NCBI GenBank assembly: GCA_018653365.1
Contig: JABIAG010000001.1
Location: 698,586 to 735,590, forward strand
Source of the DNA: Candidatus Woesearchaeota archaeon
Lineage (GTDB): Archaea; Nanobdellota; Nanobdellia; Woesearchaeales; JABIAG01
Length of the DNA: 37,005 nt
Direction of reading: 5' to 3'
Shown one piece after another: positions 26,060-34,838 of the stretch (position 1 is the stretch's first letter; every line of letters begins with the position of its first letter). Made by a program: the position numbers and the translations under genes. The notes below the pieces were generated by a model. The model did not search any database, was not told the DNA's origin, and was given only the letters and a program-made list of their open reading frames with translations.

Positions 26060-26117
26060 CTGCTCCCCCCATAGCTAATAGCATAATCTTTATAATGTGA
26101 CTTTTGATCCCATTCTT

Positions 26118-26918
26118 ATGAATATTGAAAAAGCATTATTTACATACCTCCAAGAACATCACAAGACAAGCCTAACTACATTCTCAACCACAGAAGATGC
26201 AAGATTTGAACGTGAACACGTATACGAACGCGTAGAAGAACTAACAAAAGGATTTGAAACTGCAACACGCAGAAGAAAAAGGTTTTTAGGACAAGCATTC
26301 AATACAGCATATAGGGTGGCAACATCAGCAACAATGGGCTGTTGGGCAGGAATGGTGCGAAGTCTCATAACTAACGAACCCATGCAAAATGCGGTATTTG
26401 AAGGAGCAATTTATACTGGCGCAACTGCAGCCTTGTTAAGTTGTGCCCATCAACTCAGCTCTAGTTTACTTAAAGAGGTGCACAGTGTGGGCGTAACTCT
26501 TTCTAAAGAAGCTACAAACGAACAAAGAGCTGTTGTTGAAAGACTACAAAACGCATTAACACTAGTAGTCAATACTAACACCGATCCTGAATTGGCATCG
26601 CGACTCAAAACCCTGGATTATCTTCAAAACCCACCCCCACAAGATTCCAAAGTAGCACATTTTATACAAGGCTCATTTGCATATGCCATCATTGCGATTC
26701 CCGCAGAGATCATTGGAAGATCCCTGTTTCCCGCTCTTTCAGTAATTGTTGGGGGCGGACTTGAAAATTCATTCACAAAGAGCATGTCTGCAATAATAGA
26801 AACAAAAAGAAGGAGAACATTTAATCAAGAAATAGGACCACTCACACAATTAGAACGAAAACAACTTGCTGCCGGACTAATTCACCGATGGTATGATGAA
26901 ATATTAAGAACTGCTTAA
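26118..26918 (+). CDS. Unknown protein with hydrophobic segments, 266 residues
   Basis: Start at the ATG at 26118, 29 bp after TTTATAA (26089-26095); an earlier in-frame GTG at 26097 falls too close to the box. The N-terminal half is charged and helical (RVEELTKGFETATRRRKRF). Hydrophobic stretches near residues 90-113 and 185-210 (YAIIAIPAEIIGRSLFPALSVIVGGG) may be membrane spans. It resembles no family I know. Its stop overlaps the convergent MetRS gene by 4 nt. Confidence 0.6.
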   Translation: MNIEKALFTYLQEHHKTSLTTFSTTEDARFEREHVYERVEELTKGFETATRRRKRFLGQAFNTAYRVATSATMGCWAGMVRSLITNEPMQNAVFEGAIYTGATAALLSCAHQLSSSLLKEVHSVGVTLSKEATNEQRAVVERLQNALTLVVNTNTDPELASRLKTLDYLQNPPPQDSKVAHFIQGSFAYAIIAIPAEIIGRSLFPALSVIVGGGLENSFTKSMSAIIETKRRRTFNQEIGPLTQLERKQLAAGLIHRWYDEILRTA

Positions 26919-28843
26919 CGTACTTCAGAACCATCTGCAGCATCAACACTAACATCTTCTTTATCTGTTTTTAATTGTTTATTCTCAAACCAAACTTGTT
27001 TGTACTTCACATCCAAATTAACCTTTTGAAAATCATCATAAGAAATCTGATTAACATTATTCTGAAAACCCTCCACAACAACCTCTGCTCCTGGTGAAGA
27101 AGCAGGACATTCTAAAAGTCTAACCCTCTCATCCTTTGATGCTGCTAACAACATTCCCTTACTTTCAAACCCTCTCAATTTTACTTTCTTAAGGTTTGCA
27201 ACAACAACAATGTGTTTACCAACAATCTCTTCTTCAGAATAATGAGGTACCATGCCAGCAACGATTTGACGCTTTTCCTTACCCAGATTAATTTGCAAAA
27301 CATATAGCTTATCTGCATCAGGAATGCGTTTAGCCTCTAACACTTCTGCAACCTTCAAATTTAGGGGGAAAACAGGGGTTTCTTCAACCTCAATTTTGGG
27401 AAATAATATTTTCTGTTCTGTTAAAACATATTTATTAGAACCAAATTCTAACTTTTCAAAATCAACAAACTTAAAATCCAACTGTTCAGCAATACGTTGA
27501 GCACTCTCAGGAATAAATGAACGTAACAAGTGAACAACAATTCTTGCATTTTCTAAAGTATTGTAAATAACTTGATCTCTCTTAGCTTCATTCTTCCAGG
27601 GCTCTTTCTCATTCAAATAAGCATTTATTTTTTTAAGATTCGTCCAGATCAACTCTAATGCTTTATGATATTCTAAATCAGACATTAACTTATCAACTTG
27701 TGGGAATGAATCCAAAATCTTAATTTCATCCTTAAAGCTTTTATTTTCTAAAATACCATCAAAGAATTTTAAGGAAAGTACCTGAACTCGCTTAACCAAA
27801 TTACCAAGATCATTACCCAACTCACCATTATACTTAGCAATTAGATCCTTCTCTGAAAAGTTACCATCCTCACCAGAAGGTACAGTTCTTAAAAGATAAA
27901 ACCTCAAAGCATCCACTCCATAAAGATCAACAAGTTCTACCGGGTCAATAACATTCCCCTTTGATTTACTCATTGCCTCTCCACTAGCATCATTAATAAA
28001 ACCATGTGCATACACAGTTTTAGGCAAAGGAATATCTAGCGCCATCAACATAGCAGGCCAAATAACTGCATGAAACCACAAAATGTCCTTACCAATAACC
28101 TGAACATCAGCAGGCCACAACTCAGAAGGATAATTAATAATTGAAAGATAATTCAATAAAGCATCAAACCAAACATAAATTATGTGTTCAGAATCATTAG
28201 GCAAAGGAATTCCCCAAGAAAAAGAGGAACGTGAAACACATAAATCCCTTAACTCATCCCCTTTTAATCTAGATAATATCTCGTTCTTTCGTGATTCAGG
28301 TTTTATAAAATCAGGATTTGCCTCAATATGTTTTACTAATTGATCTTGATATTTGTTAAGTTTGAAAAAGTAAGCTTCTTCAGAAACAATCTTTGTTGGA
28401 CGACCACACTCAGGACAGTTGCCATCATCTAACTGAAAATCAGTATAAAATGTTTCTTCATAAATACAATAATTACCCTTATACTCCCCTTTGTAAATTT
28501 CTTTTTTATCCAAAACTTTCTGAAATGCCTCTTGACAAAACTTTTCGTGCTTAGCATCAGTGGTTCTTACCAAAGCATCGTTAGAAACATTAATTGATTT
28601 CATAAACTTCTTAAAAATCGCGTGTTGTTGATCAACAAACTTTTTAGGAGATAAATCCTTAGATTCTGCTACGGCATTGATTTTCTGCCCATGTTCATCC
28701 AGGCCATATGAATAAAACACTTTTTCATTTTTTAACCTATGCCACCTAGCAAAAACATCCGCTACAATCTTTTCATAAGCATGCCCCAGGTGCGGATTAG
28801 CATTAGGGTAATCTATAGCCGTAGTTATGTAAAACTTATTCAT
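26915..28843 (-). CDS. metG: Methionyl-tRNA synthetase with C-terminal tRNA-binding domain
   Basis: 642 residues. Start at 28843 (MNKFYITTAIDYPNANPHLGH), because minus-strand TTTAAAT (28867-28873) is 30 bp upstream; an in-frame extension of 48 leucine-rich codons overlaps the next gene and is not used. HLGH is the HIGH motif (18-21), AMSKSKGN the KMSKS motif. The zinc region has CPEC but its first knuckle is CIYE instead of CxxC, so one ligand is missing. The last ~110 residues form an OB-fold tRNA-binding domain (LKVAEVLEAKRIPDADKLYVLQI), followed by an acidic tail. It charges tRNA-Met in the cytoplasm. Confidence 0.96.
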   Translation of the reverse strand: MNKFYITTAIDYPNANPHLGHAYEKIVADVFARWHRLKNEKVFYSYGLDEHGQKINAVAESKDLSPKKFVDQQHAIFKKFMKSINVSNDALVRTTDAKHEKFCQEAFQKVLDKKEIYKGEYKGNYCIYEETFYTDFQLDDGNCPECGRPTKIVSEEAYFFKLNKYQDQLVKHIEANPDFIKPESRKNEILSRLKGDELRDLCVSRSSFSWGIPLPNDSEHIIYVWFDALLNYLSIINYPSELWPADVQVIGKDILWFHAVIWPAMLMALDIPLPKTVYAHGFINDASGEAMSKSKGNVIDPVELVDLYGVDALRFYLLRTVPSGEDGNFSEKDLIAKYNGELGNDLGNLVKRVQVLSLKFFDGILENKSFKDEIKILDSFPQVDKLMSDLEYHKALELIWTNLKKINAYLNEKEPWKNEAKRDQVIYNTLENARIVVHLLRSFIPESAQRIAEQLDFKFVDFEKLEFGSNKYVLTEQKILFPKIEVEETPVFPLNLKVAEVLEAKRIPDADKLYVLQINLGKEKRQIVAGMVPHYSEEEIVGKHIVVVANLKKVKLRGFESKGMLLAASKDERVRLLECPASSPGAEVVVEGFQNNVNQISYDDFQKVNLDVKYKQVWFENKQLKTDKEDVSVDAADGSEVR

Positions 28844-28883
28844 AAACTTAAATAAACAGAAGTGGTATTTAAAAGTTATTGCT

Positions 28884-30344
28884 TCAAAGATCTTTTTCCT
28901 TAATAAAATCCTTAAGATCGCGAACAACAGGTTCATTAAATAAGTAAATAAGAACAAAATAAACAATTGCTCCCACAAGCATAACAAAGATTAAAGTTAG
29001 AATATTCATTACAAAAAGATTCTTAACATGATACACTGCATATGCCATTATTCCTGAAAAAACAACGTACTTCAACAAGACAAAAAGAAAGTTTCGTAAG
29101 AATTCTTTAATATAAACAAATAAGTGAGCAAAGTAGTACACAAATGTAACAATAGAGGTAATAGTTGCAACCCATGCCGCACCCTTAATTCCCAACCAGA
29201 TAACAAAAGGATATATTAAAACCACAAAAATAATAAAATTGATCAAACTTAAGTTTTTAACAATTTTAGGTTTGCCCTTAGCCAAGAAAAATGAACCCGC
29301 AGGGAAAACCAGGGTTCGCAACAAAGCACCAATCGCTAAAACATAAATGATTGGAACGATAGGTAACCATTTTTCACCGATCAAAACCAGGGTCAAATCT
29401 TCAGCTAAAATAACCAACCCAATAATTGCAGGAATAACAACTAGAGTGCCAAACTCTGTAACTCTAAAATAAAGTTTCCGCAATTTATTCTTCTGTGAAT
29501 TAATTTGACAAAAAATTGGAAATAAAACATTTGAAATCGCAACCTCTATTCCCTCAATAACCACATTCATTATTACTGCACCCAAGTGATATATACCCAA
29601 CATTGAAGCACCCAAAACTCTACCAACCACTGCCTGGTTCCCCTCCTTTCTAACAATGAACACTAAAGAACTAACAAACAAGTTCTTACCAAACTTCACA
29701 TACTTCTTTGCAAGCTTTAAACTAAAAGAGAAAGAAGGTACGAATGGTACGAACATGAAAACCATCACTGTTGAAACCACTGAAGTAACCATCTGACCAT
29801 AAATCATACTCCACGCACCAAAACCAGAAAATGCCAAAACAATAGCAACAACAACATACGACAACGTTCCAATAAACTGAGCGAGTTTTAACTGCTTAAA
29901 CTTAACCTGTTTGTTTAAAACAGCGGAAGGAACAATTGCAAAAATGTAAATTAGTCTTTCAAAAACCAAAATTCTAATCATCAAAGTTAAAGTCAGAATT
30001 AACTGAGGGGATTCCTTCATAAAAAAGGAAGCAATTTGAGGAGCAAAGAAAAACGCAACACCAAACGCAACAACATTAATCAAAGCATCAATATAAAATA
30101 AAGTGTTTTTAGCCTTTCGCGAATTGTTCTTAATCTTAATAAAAGCCTGAGATGCCCCAATATTCTGGAATATAGCCAAAAAGGAAATAAACAAAACCGC
30201 AACAGAAACTATACCAAAATCTTTTGGAATTAATAACCCTGCTAAAACAAACTTTAAAACAATTCTAATAGCCTCAGAACCAAAGAAACCAGAAAGATTC
30301 CACAAAACTCCAAACTCTAACTTTTGTTTTAGTTCCTCATGCAT
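28884..30344 (-). CDS. Polysaccharide/lipid-linked oligosaccharide flippase (MOP superfamily)
   Basis: 486 residues with about 12-14 membrane spans. The start LEFGVLWNLSGFFGSEAIRIVLKFVLAGLL and FGIVSVAVLFISFLAIFQNIGASQAFI match the polysaccharide-biosynthesis Wzx/RfbX type; VVIPAIIGLVILAEDLTLVLIGEKW is the later conserved segment. It likely moves lipid-linked sugar units across the membrane for surface glycan or S-layer glycosylation. TTTATAT at 30367-30373 gives the start at 30344. No glycosyltransferases are near, unusual for this family. Confidence 0.88.
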   Translation of the reverse strand: MHEELKQKLEFGVLWNLSGFFGSEAIRIVLKFVLAGLLIPKDFGIVSVAVLFISFLAIFQNIGASQAFIKIKNNSRKAKNTLFYIDALINVVAFGVAFFFAPQIASFFMKESPQLILTLTLMIRILVFERLIYIFAIVPSAVLNKQVKFKQLKLAQFIGTLSYVVVAIVLAFSGFGAWSMIYGQMVTSVVSTVMVFMFVPFVPSFSFSLKLAKKYVKFGKNLFVSSLVFIVRKEGNQAVVGRVLGASMLGIYHLGAVIMNVVIEGIEVAISNVLFPIFCQINSQKNKLRKLYFRVTEFGTLVVIPAIIGLVILAEDLTLVLIGEKWLPIVPIIYVLAIGALLRTLVFPAGSFFLAKGKPKIVKNLSLINFIIFVVLIYPFVIWLGIKGAAWVATITSIVTFVYYFAHLFVYIKEFLRNFLFVLLKYVVFSGIMAYAVYHVKNLFVMNILTLIFVMLVGAIVYFVLIYLFNEPVVRDLKDFIKEKDL

Positions 30345-30378
30345 GATATAACTTTAGAAAAATGGAATATAAATGTTT

Positions 30379-30795
30379 CTATTTAAGCTTTTTAGTAATA
30401 GGAATTCTTTCACCACAATGTTCACAATCAAAAACAACTGCCTTAACAGAAACATCCTTTTGCTTTTCTTCATTAAATATTTTAACATTCTTTCTCTTAA
30501 AAGGCATCTCAGCCTCTCCGGCCTTGTTACATTTAGGACAAACATATTTTGCTTCACAAATAAGAGTTTCCTCAAAAGAATCTTTTTCTTCAGAATGACC
30601 ACATTCACTGCAAATATATTCTTTAGCTCGAATTTTAACTTTGCCAGTTTTTTCATCACGAGGCTTGCCCATGATTCCTTTTTTACATTTAGGGCAGGGT
30701 CCCTTATAAACCCAGGCAGTAACTTTACCCTCTGCAATAGTTCTATTAGTAAAGTATATCAGATCATCCATTGACTCAGGTTCTTTTATTGCCAT
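30379..30795 (-). CDS. Zinc-ribbon protein with three to four cysteine pairs
   Basis: 138 residues. Cysteine pairs: CPKCKKG (about 34), CSECGH (62), CPKCNKA (86), and CEHCGER (123), so at least two zinc ribbons. Charged, soluble and basic. Resembles archaeal multi-zinc-ribbon proteins that bind nucleic acid or ribosomes, but no named family recognised. A minus-strand TTTAAAT (30816-30822) is 27 bp upstream. Overlapping frames on both strands here are shadows. Confidence 0.8.
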   Translation of the reverse strand: MAIKEPESMDDLIYFTNRTIAEGKVTAWVYKGPCPKCKKGIMGKPRDEKTGKVKIRAKEYICSECGHSEEKDSFEETLICEAKYVCPKCNKAGEAEMPFKRKNVKIFNEEKQKDVSVKAVVFDCEHCGERIPITKKLK

Positions 30796-30815
30796 ACAAT
30801 TATTAAGAAGAGGTT

Positions 30816-30851
30816 ATTTAAATAGTTTTCTAAAGACAATAATCTTTAAAT
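30816..30851. promoter_or_regulatory. Divergent TATA pair
   Basis: TATA boxes at 30816-30822 (minus strand, zinc-ribbon gene) and 30845-30851 (plus strand, gene at 30875), 22 bp apart, each about 27-30 bp from its ATG. Confidence 0.65.
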
Positions 30852-30874
30852 AGTTCACAATATTACTTAATACC

Positions 30875-31282
30875 ATGCCAACTGAAAGCGATGCTAACGA
30901 TACTTCTACTAAAGAACCAGATAAAGAGCTGGCACGAGCAATTGAACTTCTACCACAACATATTCCAGATTTGGACCCTAGCTCTACCGCATTTGATGTT
31001 ATGGATTTAGGAGCATTCTGTCTTGAACACGGAATAGCTTGTAAAAAAAATTATGCTGGAACACCCGTATTAGTACCTGTTGATCCCAAAGGAGAAAAAA
31101 TTTATGATCTTGAAATCGAGGGAGCTACACACCTAAGAAGACTCCCTCAAACCAACGCATGGGTGGACAAAGACGTTCTTCATGATGCAGGAATTGAATA
31201 CGAAGCAGGCTTTTTAGCAAAAAAAGAACCTAAAGTGAGAAAATTTCCTGACGCATATCTTGTTGAAAGATGTCAAGAATGA
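30875..31282 (+). CDS. Unknown protein, 135 residues
   Basis: Leaderless: TTTAAAT at 30845 is 30 bp before ATG. An acidic, threonine/serine-rich N terminus precedes a small soluble domain (FDVMDLGAFCLEHGIACKKNYAGTPVLVPV, then RRLPQTNAWVDKDVLHDAGIEYEAGFL). Three cysteines, no recognisable motif. The end overlaps the small minus-strand membrane gene by 10 nt. No family recognised. Confidence 0.6.
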   Translation: MPTESDANDTSTKEPDKELARAIELLPQHIPDLDPSSTAFDVMDLGAFCLEHGIACKKNYAGTPVLVPVDPKGEKIYDLEIEGATHLRRLPQTNAWVDKDVLHDAGIEYEAGFLAKKEPKVRKFPDAYLVERCQE

Positions 31283-31506
31283 TTAGTTTGATTTATTATT
31301 TCTGAGCCTTCTGGAAGCCACTCTTGATCAATAATATGGCCTGTAATATCTTTTATATTCTTACCTAAATGAAACACCCAACGTGCAAACTTAAAAACAA
31401 ACTCTGTACGACCCTCTCCTTCTTTTAAATCAAGATCATCAGTTTTAACAATAACATAACCTCCGATAATAAGAAAAAGAATCACTGCAACAGGCCAAAG
31501 TTTCAT
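31273..31506 (-). CDS. Small single-span membrane protein
   Basis: 77 residues from the ATG at 31506 (84 if the ATG at 31527 is used). The N-terminal MKLWPVAVILFLIIGGYVIV is one membrane span or a signal anchor; the outer or cytoplasmic part (KFARWVFHLGKNIKDITGHI...EWLPEG) is amphipathic. The gene starts next to or over the end of the RNase HIII-like gene and is probably co-transcribed with it. Function unknown. Confidence 0.6.
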   Translation of the reverse strand: MKLWPVAVILFLIIGGYVIVKTDDLDLKEGEGRTEFVFKFARWVFHLGKNIKDITGHIIDQEWLPEGSEIINQTNHS

Positions 31507-31510
31507 AAGA

Positions 31511-32131
31511 TTATATTCCCCCGCCATTATTTAAGTTTTCTTGTTTTGTAGTGTTCATAACTGCCTGAACATTACGAAAAGAGGTTTTAGTAAACTTAGT
31601 AAAATCTAATTTTTTATCCCTTAACCTAACTAAAGCATCAAGAACATGTGTTGAACCCAGGGGAAGTTTGAAACCTGCCCTAATAGACAATTCTTGCATT
31701 TGTTTAAGTGCTTCTGCCCTAGCTACAATTGAGGCTGCAGCAACCTCAACAAACTGATCTTCAGCCTTAGTTAAACAATTAGCACCATCAACCTTACAAC
31801 CAGGGTACTGATCAACAATAACCTCTTCTGAAGCAGACTTAAGGGTGTTAGTACACTTTGTGTGTAACTTGTTTAAAACCCCCGTAAGACTATATAACGC
31901 AACCTCTTTATTAAATTCTTCAGGAAAGAAATTAACAAAAAAAACTTGAGAGACTTCTTTAATTCTATCCGCCATAAGCGAGATACGATGATCAGTTAAT
32001 TTTTTAGAATCCTTAACGCCCATATCTTCTAGCAAAGCTCGAGTTGCATCATCTGCTTTAACAGCAGCAACAACCATTCCACCAAAAGTATCCCCTTTCA
32101 AAGATTCATCTGAACCAATTCTTAAAACCAT
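31511..32131 (-). CDS. RNase HIII-like ribonuclease H
   Basis: 206 residues from the ATG at 32131, 30 bp after a TTTAAAT TATA; the longer upstream in-frame extension is rejected. GSDESLKGDTFGGMVV is the metal-binding DE start (the common form is DEVGKGDYFGP, so the glycine after DE is changed). VKDSKKLTD, VDQYPG (acidic) and KAEDQFVEVAAASIVAR (Glu in the last acidic position, as in RNase HIII) complete the active site. It would remove RNA from DNA hybrids. It is smaller than bacterial RNase HIII and lacks the usual N-terminal TBP-like substrate domain. A second, typical RNase HII sits at 34835-35479. Confidence 0.82.
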   Translation of the reverse strand: MVLRIGSDESLKGDTFGGMVVAAVKADDATRALLEDMGVKDSKKLTDHRISLMADRIKEVSQVFFVNFFPEEFNKEVALYSLTGVLNKLHTKCTNTLKSASEEVIVDQYPGCKVDGANCLTKAEDQFVEVAAASIVARAEALKQMQELSIRAGFKLPLGSTHVLDALVRLRDKKLDFTKFTKTSFRNVQAVMNTTKQENLNNGGGI

Positions 32132-32144
32132 ACAAACCAGATAA

Positions 32145-32162
32145 TTTAATAAGTATTTAAAT
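32145..32162. promoter_or_regulatory. Interleaved divergent TATA boxes
   Basis: The minus-strand gene (RNase HIII-like, ATG 32131) uses TTTAAAT near 32156-32162 and the plus-strand gene (ATG 32176) uses TTTAATA at 32145-32151. The boxes lie within 18 bp on opposite strands, so TBP could not easily serve both at once. Confidence 0.55.
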
Positions 32163-32175
32163 TTATCTGCACTAC

Positions 32176-32862
32176 ATGAACTTAAAAGACTTGAAGAATG
32201 AGTTGGAAACGTTAAAAAGTGAAGATAACGTAGATCACAGATTTCATAAAACAGAAAAGGGGAGTTATGCAGAGGATAGAATTTCAATAGGAATAACCAC
32301 AAAAGATCAAATCAGGATCTCAAAAAAATATTGGACACTAAACTTAAACGAATTAGAAGAACTACTTAATTCAAAAATAAGTGATTACAAATCAATTGCA
32401 CTAAGAACACTAGTTGAAAAATATAAACGAACAAATCTGAAAAAAGAAATTTATGAATTGTATATAAGAAATACAAAACAAATAAATGGATGGGACCTCG
32501 TTGACATCTCTGCATGGAAAATAGTCGGAAACTGGCTAATAGATAAAGATAAATCAAGATTGTATAAACTAGCAGTTTCTTCTGATTTGTGGGAAAGAAG
32601 AATTGCAATAGTATCAACATATGCGTTTATTCGAGAAGGGAGGATTGAAGACACACTAAAGATTGCGGCAATATTACTTAATGACAAACACGACCTAATA
32701 CACAAAGCCGTCGGATGGATGTTACGTGAAGTGGGAAAGAAAAATCAAGAAATGTTAGACGAATTCTTAATGAAACATGTAAAACAAATGCCTCGAACTA
32801 TGTTGCGATACGCAATAGAGAAGTTTGAAGAAACAAAAAGACAGCATTATTTAAAGAAATAG
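32176..32862 (+). CDS. AlkD-like DNA alkylation repair protein
   Basis: 228 residues, entirely helical, matching the HEAT-like repeat fold of the AlkD family. SSDLWERRIAIVSTYAFIREG and LNDKHDLIHKAVGWMLREVGKK are family-typical. AlkD glycosylases remove alkylated bases from DNA; catalytic Asp would lie in the KHDLIHKAVGW helix. TTTAATA at 32145 is 31 bp before ATG. Divergent from the RNase H gene, so DNA maintenance genes are paired here. Similar proteins may have non-enzymatic roles. Confidence 0.88.
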   Translation: MNLKDLKNELETLKSEDNVDHRFHKTEKGSYAEDRISIGITTKDQIRISKKYWTLNLNELEELLNSKISDYKSIALRTLVEKYKRTNLKKEIYELYIRNTKQINGWDLVDISAWKIVGNWLIDKDKSRLYKLAVSSDLWERRIAIVSTYAFIREGRIEDTLKIAAILLNDKHDLIHKAVGWMLREVGKKNQEMLDEFLMKHVKQMPRTMLRYAIEKFEETKRQHYLKK

Positions 32863-32906
32863 ATCATCATAAAGTTTTTATATTAAGAGATAAATAATAC
32901 TAAAAA

Positions 32907-33777
32907 ATGACATGGGTATTTGGTTATGGTTCATTAATGTGGGATTCTGTAGTAGATAGTTATAAAAAAAAAGAGTAATGGCCCCCTAAAATTTGGAGGG
33001 TATAAAGCAACATTAAAAAAATGGCATAGAACATTAGATCTTGTTTCCACTGGCGGAAGTTGGGGAGACAGAGGAAAACGAGTGCCAGTATTTGGAATGC
33101 AAAAAAGAGGAAAGTGTTTAGGTGTTGCATTTAACATGGAAGATTCTGAAATTAGAACTCTAGAAAGAAGAGAGGGTTCAGGTTATGAAAAAAAAGACGT
33201 TAAAATAGACGTTGAAGGTGTTGGAAGAGTAGACGGAGTTGTTTTTGTAACTGACAATGACAGCGAAAAGTTTATTGGAGATTTAGATCAAGGTGAGGTT
33301 GCACTCTTAACACTTCACTCCGGAAAAGGCAGAAAAGGAACCGGTGAAGAATACCTAGAAAATACACAAAACTACTTAGAAGATCAACTAGGTGAAGGAG
33401 ATACATTAATAGATGACATTCTTGAAACTACCGAAGAAACTGAAGACGATAGCATCTCAATGCAACTTCCAGTTTATGATAATGCAGGAAACATGAAACC
33501 CGATCAGATTGGAATGCCAAAAGTAGTAAGAGACGAACTAGAGGTTAGTCCAAATGATCACGTTATCGTAAAAGCAGGAGATAATACAAAGATATTACGA
33601 GTCAGAAGAGCTCCTTCAGACTTAGTATCTGGAGACTCACAAGCACACACCCCTAAATTTATAACAATAAGTAGGGCAGTACGAAACGAACTTGGAACTA
33701 ACACTGTTGCAAACAGAAGATCCACCCCAAAGTTCAAAACAATTTTCCAATCAGTTGAAATAAGAAGTGCTGGTTAA
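32907..33777 (+). pseudogene. Gamma-glutamylcyclotransferase/ChaC-like fused to beta-barrel domain, frameshifted
   Basis: The ATG at 32907 (TTTATAT at 32877, 30 bp upstream) begins MTWVFGYGSLMWDSVV, the start of the GGCT/ChaC fold, and then stops at 32976-32978 after 23 residues. Removing one A from the nine-A run (32964-32972) gives one 289-residue frame to 33777, running through GGYKATLKKWHRTLDL and VPVFGM. Family role: hydrolysis of gamma-glutamyl peptides. After an acidic linker, the last ~100 residues (IGMPKVVRDELEVSPNDHVIV, then FITISRAVRNELG) look like an AbrB or Cdc48-N-type double-psi barrel. The sequence between 32974 and 33777 remains open without a good separate start. Confidence 0.8.
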
Positions 33778-33819
33778 AAATTAAAGATTTTTATTCATTC
33801 TATGCCCGTTTATTTGAAA

Positions 33820-34092
33820 CTATAACCTTCTAGCTTCATTAAGAACTTGTTCAGATTTTGGGGAGTTAAGCAGCTTAAAACCGACCGCTTGCAAACAAAG
33901 AAGTTCAATTTTAGCAAAACGTTCTGCCCCTGCAACCTTCGCAGCAACACCCTCTTCAAGACCTTCAGAATGTCGTTGATATGCTTCAACACCCCGATTT
34001 TTTAACACAATTGTATCAAATAACTCATCAAACCTACTCACACCATACGTTTTACTAAAAAAATTAAACAATGCATCAGCATAATCATTCAT
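33820..34092 (-). CDS. Unknown protein, 90 residues
   Basis: Soluble, mostly helical, with alanine/leucine-rich helices (GVAAKVAGAERFAKIELLCLQAVGFKLL) and a final SPKSEQVLNEARRL. One cysteine, no motif. TTTATAA (34115-34121) is 29 bp before the ATG. It may be a helical-bundle regulator. No family recognised. Confidence 0.6.
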   Translation of the reverse strand: MNDYADALFNFFSKTYGVSRFDELFDTIVLKNRGVEAYQRHSEGLEEGVAAKVAGAERFAKIELLCLQAVGFKLLNSPKSEQVLNEARRL

Positions 34093-34172
34093 TAACAGAG
34101 GTAAAGAAGGGTTTTTATAAAGATAACTCGAAAAGAAGTTAGTTTTTTAAAGACAGAACAGTTAACATTCTC

Positions 34173-34475
34173 ATGACAGAACCAAAAACTAAAACAAGAC
34201 GACAAGAACTAGCAAAAGGAATTACACTAGGTCTCCCTTTACTACATATTGCACCAATAGCAGTTCCACTTATAAGGACTGCTAAAAATAAACCCTCCAG
34301 AAGACAACTCATTTATGCAGGATTAACTGCTGCTGCAATAACCGCAACATACGCAGTATTAGCACGGAACGGCATTAACGCCTACCAAATCCCTTTATGG
34401 ACAAATGGACTTAGTGCAGCAATATACTTAATTGCTGGACGAATGGGGAGTGCCCAGTCATTAGACACACATTAG
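34173..34475 (+). CDS. Small membrane protein, paralogue 1
   Basis: 100 residues with three membrane spans (about 20-35, 47-66, 72-88), and an N-terminal basic/acid head. Clearly homologous to 34551-34838: QELAKGITLGL vs EEILGGIKLGL, AATYAVLARNGINAYQIPLWTNGL vs AATYAVLAYKGLPAYHIPLFTNGL. T-rich TATA near 34144 precedes the ATG. Function unknown. Confidence 0.65.
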   Translation: MTEPKTKTRRQELAKGITLGLPLLHIAPIAVPLIRTAKNKPSRRQLIYAGLTAAAITATYAVLARNGINAYQIPLWTNGLSAAIYLIAGRMGSAQSLDTH

Positions 34476-34485
34476 ACAAATTTTC

Positions 34486-34518
34486 TCACTTGCAACCTTT
34501 TTTCTTTGAAAAGTAGAC
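34486..34518 (+). repeat. 33-bp exact copy of the rnhB 3' end, with T-run terminator
   Basis: Identical to 34860-34892, which is inside the rnhB 3' coding end. Contains CCTTTTTTCTTTG, a T-run that would end the 34173 transcript, and lies 4 bp before the TATA of 34551. Confidence 0.85.
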
Positions 34519-34550
34519 AGTTTTATAAGTTAATCTACGTTAACAACCAC

Positions 34551-34838
34551 ATGCCTGAAACAAGAAGAGAAGAAATATTGGGAGGAATAAAACTAGGATT
34601 ACTAGTTGCACACTTCATACCAACAACAATATCAAATTGCAATGAATTTAAACCCGAACTTTCAAAAAGAAAATTAATTAGCACAGCATTAACCATCACT
34701 GCAACCGCTGCAACATACGCAGTTTTAGCATACAAAGGACTACCTGCTTACCATATTCCACTATTCACAAATGGACTAACGGCATTCATCTCAGGCATGA
34801 ATTGGTGGGCAGAATGGGATGCAACAAGATATAGTTAA
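34551..34838 (+). CDS. Small membrane protein, paralogue 2
   Basis: 95 residues; start at 34551 because TTTATAA (34522-34528) is 29 bp upstream (the longer in-frame start at 34506 lies before the TATA box). Three membrane spans as in the paralogue: an N-terminal GIKLGLLVAHFIPTTI, then ALTITATAATYAVLA, then FTNGLTAFISGMN. Overlaps the rnhB end by 4 nt. Arose by duplication of 34173-34475 plus the rnhB tail (see findings). Confidence 0.65.
   Translation: MPETRREEILGGIKLGLLVAHFIPTTISNCNEFKPELSKRKLISTALTITATAATYAVLAYKGLPAYHIPLFTNGLTAFISGMNWWAEWDATRYS

Noticed and set aside
28844-28987. N-terminal extension of MetRS
   Set aside because: It is leucine-rich and overlaps the flippase gene end; the TATA at 28867 fits only the 28843 start, where the standard MetRS N terminus begins.
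30354-30774. Two extra ORFs overlapping the zinc-ribbon gene
   Set aside because: Frameshifted shadows of 30379-30795, which alone has paired cysteines and a proper promoter.
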